Below, piece after piece: positions 19,101-26,930 of a DNA stretch of 64,000 nucleotides (its first letter is position 1; each line of letters begins with the position of its first letter). The DNA is from Streptomyces sp. BHT-5-2. GTDB taxonomy: Bacteria > Actinomycetota > Actinomycetes > Streptomycetales > Streptomycetaceae. A program made the position numbers and the translations under genes. The notes under the pieces are model-generated. The model had not been told where the DNA came from, did not search any database, and was given only the letters and a program-made list of their open reading frames with translations. Where the stretch lies: contig NZ_CP081497.1 of assembly GCF_019774615.1 (NCBI RefSeq), forward strand, positions 992,001-1,056,000. The letters run 5' to 3'.

Positions 19101-22100
19101 CACGCCCTCCTGGACGGCTGGAGCGTCGCCTCCCTGGTGGAGGAGTGGGTCCGCGGCTACGGCGACCTGCTCCAGGGCCGGGACGAGACCCCCACCCCCG
19201 CCGTGACCCTGCAGTCCCAGTACGCCGTCCTGGAACGGCAGGCCGAGGAGGACCCCGCCCAGCGGGACTTCTGGGCGGCCGAACTCGACGGCGCCGAGAT
19301 GACCGAGGTGCCGCGACTGGGCACCGACCGCGGCCACGGAGTCACCTCCGAGGTCGTCGTCGCCGCCCGCGCCCTGGACCCGGAGCTGCTGGCGACGCTG
19401 CGCCGCCGCGCCCAGGAATGGTCCGTCCCGCTCAAGAGCGTCTTCCTGGCCGCACACCTGCGGGTGCAGGCTTTCGTCGCCAACCGGCGCCAGGTGACCA
19501 CCGGACTGGTCGCCAACGGCCGGCCCGAGGTCGACGGCGCCGAGACCGCGCTCGGCATGTTCCTCAACACCCTGCCGTTCCGACTCGACCTCGACACCGA
19601 ACAGAGCTGGCGCGAACTGGCCGAACGCTGCTTCGCGTTGGAACAGCGGCTGCAGCCGCACCGCTGGTACCCGCTGCCGGCCATCCAGAAGCTGCACGGC
19701 GGCCCGGTCTTCGACGTGCTGTTCAACTTCACCAACTTCCACGTCCACCGGCACCACGCCCCGGCCGACGGCCCCGCCGTCCGCGCCGTCGACTACTTCG
19801 AGCAGACCAACGCACCGCTCGTCGTCTACGTCGGCGCCAACGCCTACGAGGGCGGCTGGGAGTACCGCATCGGTTACGACCCCGGGCAGTTCACCGCCGA
19901 GCAGATCGACCGCTACCTGGGCTACTACCGCAGCTGCTTCCAGGCACTGGCCGACGCCGGCGAACGCCCCTGGGCCGACACCGTCCCGCTCACCGCCGAG
20001 GAACGTGCCGAGCTGCTGCCCGCCGTCACCCACCCCACCGTCCCCGAACTGGACGGCAGCGCCACCCTCGTCGACCGCTTCACGGCCATGGCCGACAAGC
20101 ACGGCGACGCCACCGCCGTCTCCTGCGACGGACGACGGCTGACCTACCGCGAACTGGACCGCCGAGCCAACGCGTTGGCGCACCACCTGGCCTCCCGAGG
20201 CGTGCGCCCCGGCGATCTCGTCGCCCTGGCGCTGGAGCGCGACGTCGAGATGGTCGTCAGCATCCTGGCCACCCTCAAGGCCGGCGCGGTGTACGTGCCG
20301 ATCGACCCCGGCTACCCCGAGGACCGCATCCGCACCACCGTCGAGGACGCCGGCGTCCGCCTCGTCCTGGCCACCGCCGAGGTCTGCGCGCTCTTCCCGG
20401 ACCGCGCCACCCTCACCGGCACCGCGGACGCCCTGGACACCCTCGTCGGCGAGGGCGCCGACCACGGACCGGAGCACCGCCTGACCGCCGACTCCCCGGC
20501 CTACGTCATCTACACCTCCGGCTCCACCGGCCGCCCCAAGGGTGTTCTGGTGACCCACGGGAACGTCCTGCGCCTGTTCTCCCGGACCGAGGACTGGTAC
20601 GGCTTCTCCGAGGACGACACCTGGGCGCTGTTCCACTCCTTCGCCTTCGACTTCTCCGTGTGGGAGCTGTGGGGCGCCCTGCTGTACGGCGGCCACCTCG
20701 TGGTCGTCCCCTACTGGGTCAGCCGGTCCGTTACGGACTTCGCCGACCTCCTCGTCGCCGAGGGCGTCACCGTCCTCAACCAGACCCCGTCCGCGTTCGG
20801 GCAGGTCAAGCAGGCCCTGATGGACCGGGTCGGCCCCGACGACGTCCGCCTGCGGCACGTCGTCTTCGGCGGCGAGGCGCTGGACTTCGCCGGCCTGGCC
20901 GACTGGTTCGACCACTTCGGCGACGCCCGCCCCGAGCTGGTCAACATGTACGGCATCACCGAGACCACCGTGCACGTCACCTACCGCCCGGTGCGCGCCG
21001 CCGACACCGGCGCCCCCGGCAGCATGATCGGCGAACCCATCCCCGACCTCGGCCTCTACCTCGTCGACGACCTGGGCCGGCCGGTGCCGCTGGGCACCCC
21101 CGGCGAGATCGCGGTCACCGGCGGCGGCGTCGCCCTGGGCTACCTCAACCGGCCCGAGGAGAACGCCAAGCGGTTCGTCGCACTCGACCTCGGCCACGGA
21201 CCGACCCGCGCCTACCGCTCCGGCGACCTGGCCCGCCGACTGCCCGGCGGCGACGTCGAGTACCTCGGCCGCGGTGACGCCCAGGTCAAGATCCAGGGCT
21301 ACCGCATCGAGACCGGCGACATCGAGTCCGCACTGGTCGCCCACCCGCGGATCGACTCGGCCCTGGTCGTCGCCTTCACCCGCCGCACCGGCGGCAAGGC
21401 CCTGGCCGGCTACTACGTCCCGCTGCCCGGCGAGACCCTCGACCGGCAGGAACTGCGCACCCACCTCACCGAGCGGCTGCCCGGCTACATGGTGCCCAGC
21501 TTCCTGGTGGAGGTCGAACGCTGGCCGCTGACGATCAACGGCAAGACCGACCGCCGCGCCCTGCCCCATCCCGAGGACCACTCCGGCGGCACCGACCGCG
21601 CCCACACCGCGCCGCGTAACGCCACCGAGGCCCGCCTGACCGCCGTCTGGCAGGACGTCCTCGGCCTGGAGCGGGTCGGCATCGACGACTCCTACTACGA
21701 CCTGGGCGGCGACTCCCTCCAGGGCATCCGACTCGTCGGTGCCCTCCGGCGCGCCGGCTACGAGGTGCCGCTGCACGAGCTGTTCCGCCTGCAGACCATC
21801 CGCGCCCTGACCGACCAGGGCATGATCACCGGTACCGGCGCCCCATCGGTCCGGGCACCCGAGAGCCGGCCCTTCGACCTGCTCGACGCCACGGACCGCG
21901 AGCGCCTCCCGGCGGACGTCGTGGACGCCTACCCCGCCACCCGGCTCCAGCTCGGCATGATCTTCCACACCGACCTCGAACCGGCCCAGGCGGTCTTCCA
22001 CGACCTGATCCGCTACCGCGTCGACCTCCCCTTCGACCAGGAGGCCCTGACCCGACTGCTGACCGCCATGGTCGACGCCGACGGCCACGAGATCCTCCGC

Positions 22101-23579
22101 ACCTCCTTCGCCCTGGACGGCCACCGCCGGCCGCTGCAACTGGTGCACCCGCACGGCCGGGTCGAGCTCACCGTCCACGACCTCACCCACCTCGACCAGG
22201 CATCGCGCACCGCACACGTCGACGCCTGGTTCGAGGCGGAGAAGAGCACCGGGTTCGACTGGCACCTGCCGACCCAGATGCGGTTCTTCGTGCACCGGGC
22301 GACCGAGAACTCCTTCTACCTCTCGGTCAGCTTCCACCACGCGATCATCGACGGCTGGAGCTTCTCCGGCCTGATGGCCCGGCTGCTGGGCGACTACCGC
22401 AACGTGCTGGCCGGCCGAGCCCCGGCGCCGCACCGTCCGGCACCGCTGGCCTACCGCGACTACGTGGCCCTGGACCTGGCCGCCCAGCAGGACACCGCGG
22501 CCCGGGACTACTGGACCGGCCTGCTGGCCGACGCCCCCGACACCACGCTGCCCCGACTTCCCGAGGTCGGACGCCGCTGGTCGGAGGCCGAACTCCTGCT
22601 GGACGAGGGGCAGTACGACCGGCTGATCGCGCTCGCCGCCCGGCACGGAGTGTCCGTCAAGCACCTGTGCCTGGCAGCGCACTTCCGCGCCCTGTCGCTG
22701 ATCACCCGCACCACCGACGTGACCACCGGCGTCTTCGGCCACGGCCGCCCCGAACACCTCGAAGCCGACCGCATGGTGGGTCTCTTCCTCAACATCGTGC
22801 CGCTGCGTACGGCCACCGACGGCTCGTGGGACGAACTGATCGCCGCGGTCAACCGCGTCGGCCACGAACACCTCCCGCACCGCCGCTACGCCTACGCCGG
22901 CATCCAGCAGGCCATGGGCGGGCGCCGCCTGGTCGAGACCGCGTTCAACTTCGTCAACTTCACCGCGTACTCCGACCAGTTGGGGGAGGACGGGGGGCAG
23001 CTCATCGGCGACCTGAAGTGGTTCGAGCACGCCGACTTCGCCCTGCTGGTGACCTTCAGCGCCGACCTGTTCACCCGCCGCATGCGGGTCAACCTCAACG
23101 CCGCGGCGCATGTCCTCGGCAGCGACGCGGTCCGCACCGTCGCCGACGTCTACCGCGCCGTCCTCGCCGACCTGCTGGACGAGTCGGGGGAAGGGGCGAA
23201 GCCGGGGGAGGGGCCGGACCTCACCGCGCTGCTCGCCCAGCTCCCGCCGCCCGCCGACGGCGAGCGCCACCCCTACGACCGCCCGGCACCGACCGACCGC
23301 CCGGCACCGACCGAGCGGACGGCCGGCCTGGACGCCGTCGACCCGGCGGCCCTCCGCGACCTGCTGACCGAACTCCTCGGCGAGACCGACACCGAGACCG
23401 ACACCGAGACCGACACCGAGACCGCCACCGACGGAAGCACCCCCGACGGCACCGTGCCCACCCTGGACTCCCTGACCACCCTCCGTCTCGCCCACGCGCT
23501 GAACCACCGCTTCGGCATCGACGTCCCGCTGGCGGCACTGCTCGACGGCACCGCCCTGACCGACGCCCTGGGGCGGTGA
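16161..23579 (+). CDS. Non-ribosomal peptide synthetase, half-C-A(Ser)-T-C-A(Thr)-T-C-T
   Basis: 2472 aa. Residues 1-240 resemble only the C-terminal lobe of a condensation domain and lack HHxxxDG. A2 gives DVWHFSLVDK, which by my alignment equals the EntF serine code. T2 Ser is about 794 (GGDSI). C2 has HHALLDG near 980. A3 gives DFWNVGMVHK, one residue from the known threonine code DFWNIGMVHK. T3 Ser is about 1852 and C3 has HHAIIDG near 2059. A TE-TD repeat linker leads to a last carrier domain (LDSLTTLRL, Ser2437) that lacks the usual GG before DS. No A domain feeds that carrier, and there is no TE, R or E domain. The last substrate and the release step are therefore not encoded in the line. 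Confidence 0.93.
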   Translation: MTSALQVQQALRNHPRQQEFWETRSQGWTEPVQVIRDHLRPGAGEHRTTGVPLDPATSAALARITSGDAVLLRTVAATVLALLAARTTDRDDVVVQLPVPPQHFGAPNRAVPLDVRIPAQTAAKQLLGAVRAGYLDAAAHLDVPVRHLLERAGSRPTDFMIAVDGDLGPQDADQAGAPLLFTLTTGADPRLALRYDPTLFTEATAERLLDGYRTLLHTLTTAPDTTTDALRAPSDAELALLEGEFNDTDAEFPGGRLLHGFLEERAREHGDRIAVADGSGTTYAQLNADANRLARTLRARGVTAGSIVGVCIPRSAAMLTAIYAVLKAGGAYLPIDPTLPDNRIAYLLEHSRTELVLTTGDTAEVLGTHPTLDLDDPANRSAEDGDLEPVTGPDDACYVIYTSGSTGRPKGVVVEHRAIVNRLWWMQRRYPLGADDVILHKTPFTFDVSVWEIFWWSLAGASVATLPNGAEKDPERIAARVAESGATTLHFVPSMLHAFLTFTRAAGTTSELRTLRQVFASGEALAAAHVELFREALPDARLSNLYGPTEAAVDVSYFDCDTVDTTRSVPIGRPIDNIRLLVRTRSGAPAPIGVPGELCIAGVGLARGYLHAPELTAERFVAGPEGFGRLYRTGDLARWLPGGILEYLGRLDTQVKIRGYRIELGEIEHLAGGVAGVVECAVAAVEGDRGEKALCAYVVTGTGFEESALRTALAAELPSYMVPQFVVTVPAIPTNHNGKRDLAALPRPAQQNVEEQHVEPATDTERLIAAVWADVLGTARVGAQDSFFALGGDSILGIRVVAALRQAGYEVTVGEVFAHQRLAELAAVVRPAGQSARPEPATGDTGSWPASALQQGMIYHSSVDTEVPVYHDIFRYHVDVPRVDDDALVAAWHRLTERHPVLRARFDLETFDRPHMVVEDAPELPVEVTDLRTDADPAAAVAAWAEQEKRTPIDPGTAPVYRVRIFVTAPDRVVLGLSFHHALLDGWSVASLVEEWVRGYGDLLQGRDETPTPAVTLQSQYAVLERQAEEDPAQRDFWAAELDGAEMTEVPRLGTDRGHGVTSEVVVAARALDPELLATLRRRAQEWSVPLKSVFLAAHLRVQAFVANRRQVTTGLVANGRPEVDGAETALGMFLNTLPFRLDLDTEQSWRELAERCFALEQRLQPHRWYPLPAIQKLHGGPVFDVLFNFTNFHVHRHHAPADGPAVRAVDYFEQTNAPLVVYVGANAYEGGWEYRIGYDPGQFTAEQIDRYLGYYRSCFQALADAGERPWADTVPLTAEERAELLPAVTHPTVPELDGSATLVDRFTAMADKHGDATAVSCDGRRLTYRELDRRANALAHHLASRGVRPGDLVALALERDVEMVVSILATLKAGAVYVPIDPGYPEDRIRTTVEDAGVRLVLATAEVCALFPDRATLTGTADALDTLVGEGADHGPEHRLTADSPAYVIYTSGSTGRPKGVLVTHGNVLRLFSRTEDWYGFSEDDTWALFHSFAFDFSVWELWGALLYGGHLVVVPYWVSRSVTDFADLLVAEGVTVLNQTPSAFGQVKQALMDRVGPDDVRLRHVVFGGEALDFAGLADWFDHFGDARPELVNMYGITETTVHVTYRPVRAADTGAPGSMIGEPIPDLGLYLVDDLGRPVPLGTPGEIAVTGGGVALGYLNRPEENAKRFVALDLGHGPTRAYRSGDLARRLPGGDVEYLGRGDAQVKIQGYRIETGDIESALVAHPRIDSALVVAFTRRTGGKALAGYYVPLPGETLDRQELRTHLTERLPGYMVPSFLVEVERWPLTINGKTDRRALPHPEDHSGGTDRAHTAPRNATEARLTAVWQDVLGLERVGIDDSYYDLGGDSLQGIRLVGALRRAGYEVPLHELFRLQTIRALTDQGMITGTGAPSVRAPESRPFDLLDATDRERLPADVVDAYPATRLQLGMIFHTDLEPAQAVFHDLIRYRVDLPFDQEALTRLLTAMVDADGHEILRTSFALDGHRRPLQLVHPHGRVELTVHDLTHLDQASRTAHVDAWFEAEKSTGFDWHLPTQMRFFVHRATENSFYLSVSFHHAIIDGWSFSGLMARLLGDYRNVLAGRAPAPHRPAPLAYRDYVALDLAAQQDTAARDYWTGLLADAPDTTLPRLPEVGRRWSEAELLLDEGQYDRLIALAARHGVSVKHLCLAAHFRALSLITRTTDVTTGVFGHGRPEHLEADRMVGLFLNIVPLRTATDGSWDELIAAVNRVGHEHLPHRRYAYAGIQQAMGGRRLVETAFNFVNFTAYSDQLGEDGGQLIGDLKWFEHADFALLVTFSADLFTRRMRVNLNAAAHVLGSDAVRTVADVYRAVLADLLDESGEGAKPGEGPDLTALLAQLPPPADGERHPYDRPAPTDRPAPTERTAGLDAVDPAALRDLLTELLGETDTETDTETDTETATDGSTPDGTVPTLDSLTTLRLAHALNHRFGIDVPLAALLDGTALTDALGR
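23382..23423 (+). repeat. In-frame 12-bp tandem repeat in NRPS linker
   Basis: GAGACCGACACC is repeated exactly 3.5 times, coding TETDTETDTETDTE-type sequence between C3 and the final carrier domain. It is likely a flexible acidic linker whose length may vary between strains. Confidence 0.9.
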
Positions 23580-23580
23580 C

Positions 23581-24774
23581 ATGAAGGCGACGTTCTCCAC
23601 CATCCTCCTCAGCTCCCTGGGATCGACGGTCCTATGGCTCCTGCTGGTGCCCAGCTTCCAGGCCCAGACCCACTCCGACGGACTGGTCGGCCTGCTGGGC
23701 ATGGAGCGCCAGGTGCTCGGGGTGGTCGGCGCGCTCCTGGTCGGTGTCTGGGCCGACCGGGGCCGCATCGGCCGGAAGTTCGCCCTGCTCCAGGGCCTGC
23801 AACTGGCCCTGGCGGTGGTCTTCCTCCTGCTCACCTGGCTCGGCACCGCAGGGCCGGACTTCGTCCTGGTGTGGACCGCACTGCGGTTCACGCTGGTGGG
23901 CGCCAGCTCCGTCCTCGCCTACCGGCTGCTCGCCGACGCCTCCGGCTCCAGTGCCCAGGGCGCGGTGCTCCAGATGGTGACCTCCCCGCAGGGCGCCATG
24001 GTCTTCGCCGCCGTCATCTGCGCGGCGGTACCTGCCTGGACGGCACACACCCTGGTCACCGCGCTCGTCTTCGACATCGTCTCCTCGCTCCTGGTGATCT
24101 GGCTGCTGCTGGCCCGCCCGGAGCACGGCGAGGGTGAGTTCGGCTTCGAGTGGCGCCACGTCCTGCGCCGCGGCGCCGCCGCCGTGCGCAGCTACTGGCT
24201 GCCCCAACTGTGGCCGTGGAACCTCCTCCAACTGGCCTTCCTGGTCAGCCTCTCCGGCATGATGGTCTACGCCAGCGTGATCGCGGAGGCCCAGACACTG
24301 GTCCCGACCGGCATCGCCTTCTCCGGTGGCTGGTTCTTCTACGGACTGGCCTTCTGGCTGACCGCCCCCCTGCTGCGGAACCCCGAACGGGCCCGCCGCT
24401 GGGCACTGGCCTTCGCCGGCGTCCTGATCGCCTGTGGCGTGCTCGGCACCCTGATCGGCCGCTCCGCCTTCCCCGTCCACATGGCTCTCTACGTGGCGCT
24501 GACCTTCGTCAACGCCTACTGGATCCACTTCACCAACGCCCGCATACTCGAACCGGCACCCGCCGCGCACCTCGGCCAGATCCGTGCCAGCATGATCTTC
24601 TACCTCGGCCTGGTCTTCGGCATCGGCGAACAACTCGTCGGACTGCTGCTGGAGTTGAGAACGGGACTGCTGCTGCTCGGCCTGGCCCACGTGGTGGGCG
24701 GAATCGCCCTGGCCGGCGCCCTGCTCACCATCCGCACCCGCACCCGCCGCCGCGCCCTCGTGCCGGTCGCCTGA
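23581..24774 (+). CDS. MFS transporter of the NRPS cluster
   Basis: 397 aa. The ATG follows the NRPS stop by one base, so it is in the same transcript. About 11-12 hydrophobic segments are visible. The loop GVWADRGRIGRKFA near residues 56-69 is the MFS loop 2-3 signature GxxxDRxGRR in degenerate form. The natural guess is export of the peptide or self-protection. There is no sign of an ATP-binding domain. Confidence 0.88.
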   Translation: MKATFSTILLSSLGSTVLWLLLVPSFQAQTHSDGLVGLLGMERQVLGVVGALLVGVWADRGRIGRKFALLQGLQLALAVVFLLLTWLGTAGPDFVLVWTALRFTLVGASSVLAYRLLADASGSSAQGAVLQMVTSPQGAMVFAAVICAAVPAWTAHTLVTALVFDIVSSLLVIWLLLARPEHGEGEFGFEWRHVLRRGAAAVRSYWLPQLWPWNLLQLAFLVSLSGMMVYASVIAEAQTLVPTGIAFSGGWFFYGLAFWLTAPLLRNPERARRWALAFAGVLIACGVLGTLIGRSAFPVHMALYVALTFVNAYWIHFTNARILEPAPAAHLGQIRASMIFYLGLVFGIGEQLVGLLLELRTGLLLLGLAHVVGGIALAGALLTIRTRTRRRALVPVA

Positions 24775-24788
24775 CCCAAGGAGTTCCC

Positions 24789-25127
24789 ATGACGCCCGAA
24801 GAGATCGTCGACGGCCAGCTCGCCGCCTACAACGCCCGCGACCTCGACGCCTTCCTCGGCTACTACGTCGAGGACGTCCCGGTCCACGCCTTCCCCTCCG
24901 GCGAGGTGCTCGCCGACCGCTCGGGCCCGGCCTTCCGCGAGCGCTACCGCGCCCTCTTCGACGCCAGTCCCGACCTGCACGCCGAACTCGTCTCCCGGGT
25001 GACCCACGGCCGCATCGTCATCGACCAGGAGCGGGTCTCCGGCTTCCAGGGCGACGAGGTCCGCCCCGCCGTCGCCCTCTACGAGGTCGGCGAGACCCAC
25101 ATCGAACGCGTCTGGTTCGCCGTCTGA
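24789..25127 (+). CDS. NTF2-like/SnoaL-type small protein
   Basis: 112 aa, AAGGAG before the ATG. The pattern EEIVDGQLAAYNARDLDAFLGYYVEDV, broken here as EEIVDGQLAAYNARD and FLGYYVEDV, is the typical NTF2-like fold start, with the AFRERYRALFDASPD helix after it. Members act as isomerases, cyclases or dehydratases in natural-product routes, or just bind ligands. It is the last gene before a strong terminator, so it closes the NRPS-MFS transcript. Its catalytic role here is unknown. Confidence 0.85.
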   Translation: MTPEEIVDGQLAAYNARDLDAFLGYYVEDVPVHAFPSGEVLADRSGPAFRERYRALFDASPDLHAELVSRVTHGRIVIDQERVSGFQGDEVRPAVALYEVGETHIERVWFAV

Positions 25128-25221
25128 CCAAGCCCGCACCGGCACACCATCCCGGAGGATGAGCCGGGCACCGATCCCGGCGGCCGCCTCACCGGACGGC
25201 TGATCCACCGTCGCCGAATCC

Positions 25222-25252
25222 GCGAAGTCCCCAGGTCACCTGGGGACTTCGC
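25222..25252 (+). terminator. Hairpin terminator after the NTF2-like gene
   Basis: A near-perfect palindrome with arm GCGAAGTCCCCAGG and partner CCTGGGGACTTCGC around TCA, followed by CGTTTCTC. It is a strong rho-independent-type hairpin that separates the NRPS transcript from the downstream tailoring genes. Confidence 0.88.
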
Positions 25253-25273
25253 CGTTTCTCCACACCTCCACGG

Positions 25274-25293
25274 GGGTGCCTGGCCAGGCACCC
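25274..25293. repeat. 20-bp perfect palindrome GGGTGCCTGGCCAGGCACCC
   Basis: A perfectly self-complementary 20-mer, flanked by G-run and C-run bases that lengthen the stem, about 20 bp past the terminator and about 100 bp before the phosphatase gene. It could be a second terminator or an operator for the downstream transcript. Confidence 0.6.
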
Positions 25294-25396
25294 GCCCCCG
25301 CACCGACGACGTTCCGCAAGTACGCCGATCGAGCCCCGATCGCCGCTGTCCGAAGACCTACTGGTCCGTGATCCCCGCGGATCGGAGCCTGTACGT

Positions 25397-26152
25397 ATGC
25401 CTTCGGGAACACGTGCGATCGCCGTACTGGACGTCGACGGCACCCTCACCCCCTCGATGCTGGGCATCGAACTCCTGCAAACCCTCAGCCAGGACGGCGC
25501 GTGCCAGGCAACCGACGTGAGCGCGCTCGACGCGCTCGTGGAGCGGAGCTGGACGGAGCGGGGCAGCTCTTCCGCGCGCACGATCGCCGCGGCCAACAAC
25601 GGGTTCGCCGCCGTGCTCGCCGGGCTGTCCGCGGCGCACGTCACCGACGCCGCCCGCCGTACCTGGCACCGGGTGGCGGGAGACCTGTTCCCCTTCGTCC
25701 CCGACCTCCTGTCGACACTGCGGGGACACGGACTGCACCTCGTACTGCTCTCCGGCAGCCCCCACGAGGTGATCCAGGCGATGGCCGACCACCTGGGCGT
25801 ACGCACCTGCCAGGGCGCCGTGATGGCGGCACCCAACGGTGTGTACAACGGCCGAGTCCAACTCCCCACCGGGGTTCCCGGCGTCAAACGACGCACGCTC
25901 CACACACTGCTGCGAGGCCACCGGGTCGACGCCGCCCGCTCCTACGCCCTGGGCAACTCGGCCGCCGACGCACAGATCCTGCAACTCGTCGGCGTTCCCG
26001 TGGCCTTCGAACCCGACCAGCGGCTGAGGGTGCGGGCCGAGCGTGCGGCATGGCACATCACGGACCGCCGTTCCGTCGTGGCCTGCACACAGACGGCCCT
26101 GCGGCGAGCCGGACACACCCCTGACGGGCGGAGAAAGGTGGACAACTGCTGA
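25397..26152 (+). CDS. HAD-IB family phosphatase (SerB-like)
   Basis: 251 aa from the ATG at 25397. The motifs are all present. Motif I is VLDVDGTLT (nucleophile Asp12, acid Asp14) and motif II LLSGSPHEV. Motif III is a lysine in PGVKRRTL. Motif IV GNSAADAQIL supplies the metal-binding aspartate. The group dephosphorylates small molecules such as phosphoserine or sugar phosphates. It starts a set of three genes (phosphatase, ADC-like, methyltransferase) after the terminator that follows the NRPS genes, so removal of a phosphate from a precursor or an inactive product is plausible. Substrate unknown. Confidence 0.87.
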   Translation: MPSGTRAIAVLDVDGTLTPSMLGIELLQTLSQDGACQATDVSALDALVERSWTERGSSSARTIAAANNGFAAVLAGLSAAHVTDAARRTWHRVAGDLFPFVPDLLSTLRGHGLHLVLLSGSPHEVIQAMADHLGVRTCQGAVMAAPNGVYNGRVQLPTGVPGVKRRTLHTLLRGHRVDAARSYALGNSAADAQILQLVGVPVAFEPDQRLRVRAERAAWHITDRRSVVACTQTALRRAGHTPDGRRKVDNC

Positions 26153-26248
26153 GCAGACGCGCACCGGAGCAGGACTCTCCAACCGGGGCGACCTGCCCGG
26201 CCACAGGCGACCGCAGCCGACACCAGCACACCACAGGGAGTTGACCCG

Positions 26249-26929
26249 ATGCAGGACGCAACCGCACCCACACCCACACCGTCGGACCAGGCATACCCGG
26301 ACGCGCCATGGATCCTGGACGGGCGCATCGTACTGGGACAGGTGACCGCCCGCCGCCCGATCACCCCGACGAGCGGCCTGCGCCACCTCCTCGACCGCCG
26401 CCTGTTGCTGTTCCTCGGACGCTATCGGCAGGGCACGCTGGACTACAGCGAACTGGTACTGGCCGCCTACGCACGCCGGGGCCTGCGCCCGGGCCTGGAA
26501 ATCCGCCACATCTGGGTCGACAACGAACCGGCACTCCTCGGCGGAGTCCACATCTGGGGCCTGCCGAAGAAGCTCGCCACCTTCGACTGGAGCCACCACC
26601 ACGTCCGCGTCAGCGACGACCACGGCCCCGTCACCACCCTCACCTGGACACCGGGCAGGAACGTCCCGGGGCGACTGCCGGTGCCGCTCTGGTTCTTCGG
26701 CACCCGCGACGGCGCGCTGCTGCACACCACGGCCAAGGCCCGCTGCCGTCTCACCCCGGCCCGGTTGACGGTGGACGAGTGGACCGATCGGCTCCCCGCC
26801 CTCACCAGCCACCGAGCCCGGCTCGGCGCCGTCTGCGACCCCAGCCGCGCGATCGTCCCGCCGGCCCGCGTCCTGACCCACCTTCCCGCCCCCTCGACCG
26901 GCGCGGACCACCACAGGCAAGGAGTCTGA
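26249..26929 (+). CDS. Acetoacetate-decarboxylase-family protein
   Basis: 226 aa. The motif DNEPALLGGVHIWGLPKKLA, residues 91-110, matches the acetoacetate decarboxylase core. The Schiff-base lysine is Lys107 with a neighbouring lysine (108) that lowers its pKa. ADC-like proteins of secondary metabolism perform decarboxylations, but also aldol or dehydration chemistry, always through the lysine imine. It sits two bases before the next methyltransferase gene (tight coupling) and 96 bp after the phosphatase. A role in making or modifying an unusual keto building block for the NRPS is inferred. Confidence 0.84.
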   Translation: MQDATAPTPTPSDQAYPDAPWILDGRIVLGQVTARRPITPTSGLRHLLDRRLLLFLGRYRQGTLDYSELVLAAYARRGLRPGLEIRHIWVDNEPALLGGVHIWGLPKKLATFDWSHHHVRVSDDHGPVTTLTWTPGRNVPGRLPVPLWFFGTRDGALLHTTAKARCRLTPARLTVDEWTDRLPALTSHRARLGAVCDPSRAIVPPARVLTHLPAPSTGADHHRQGV

Positions 26930-26930
26930 C

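Noticed and set aside
23382..23423. Short repeats as a possible CRISPR or attachment site
   Set aside because: They are in frame, 12 bp long without spacers, and code a linker.
15807..23891. A very long open frame antisense to the NRPS genes
   Set aside because: It is the mirror of strong third-position GC in the real NRPS genes; its sequence is repetitive Gly/Val/Gln-rich text without domains.
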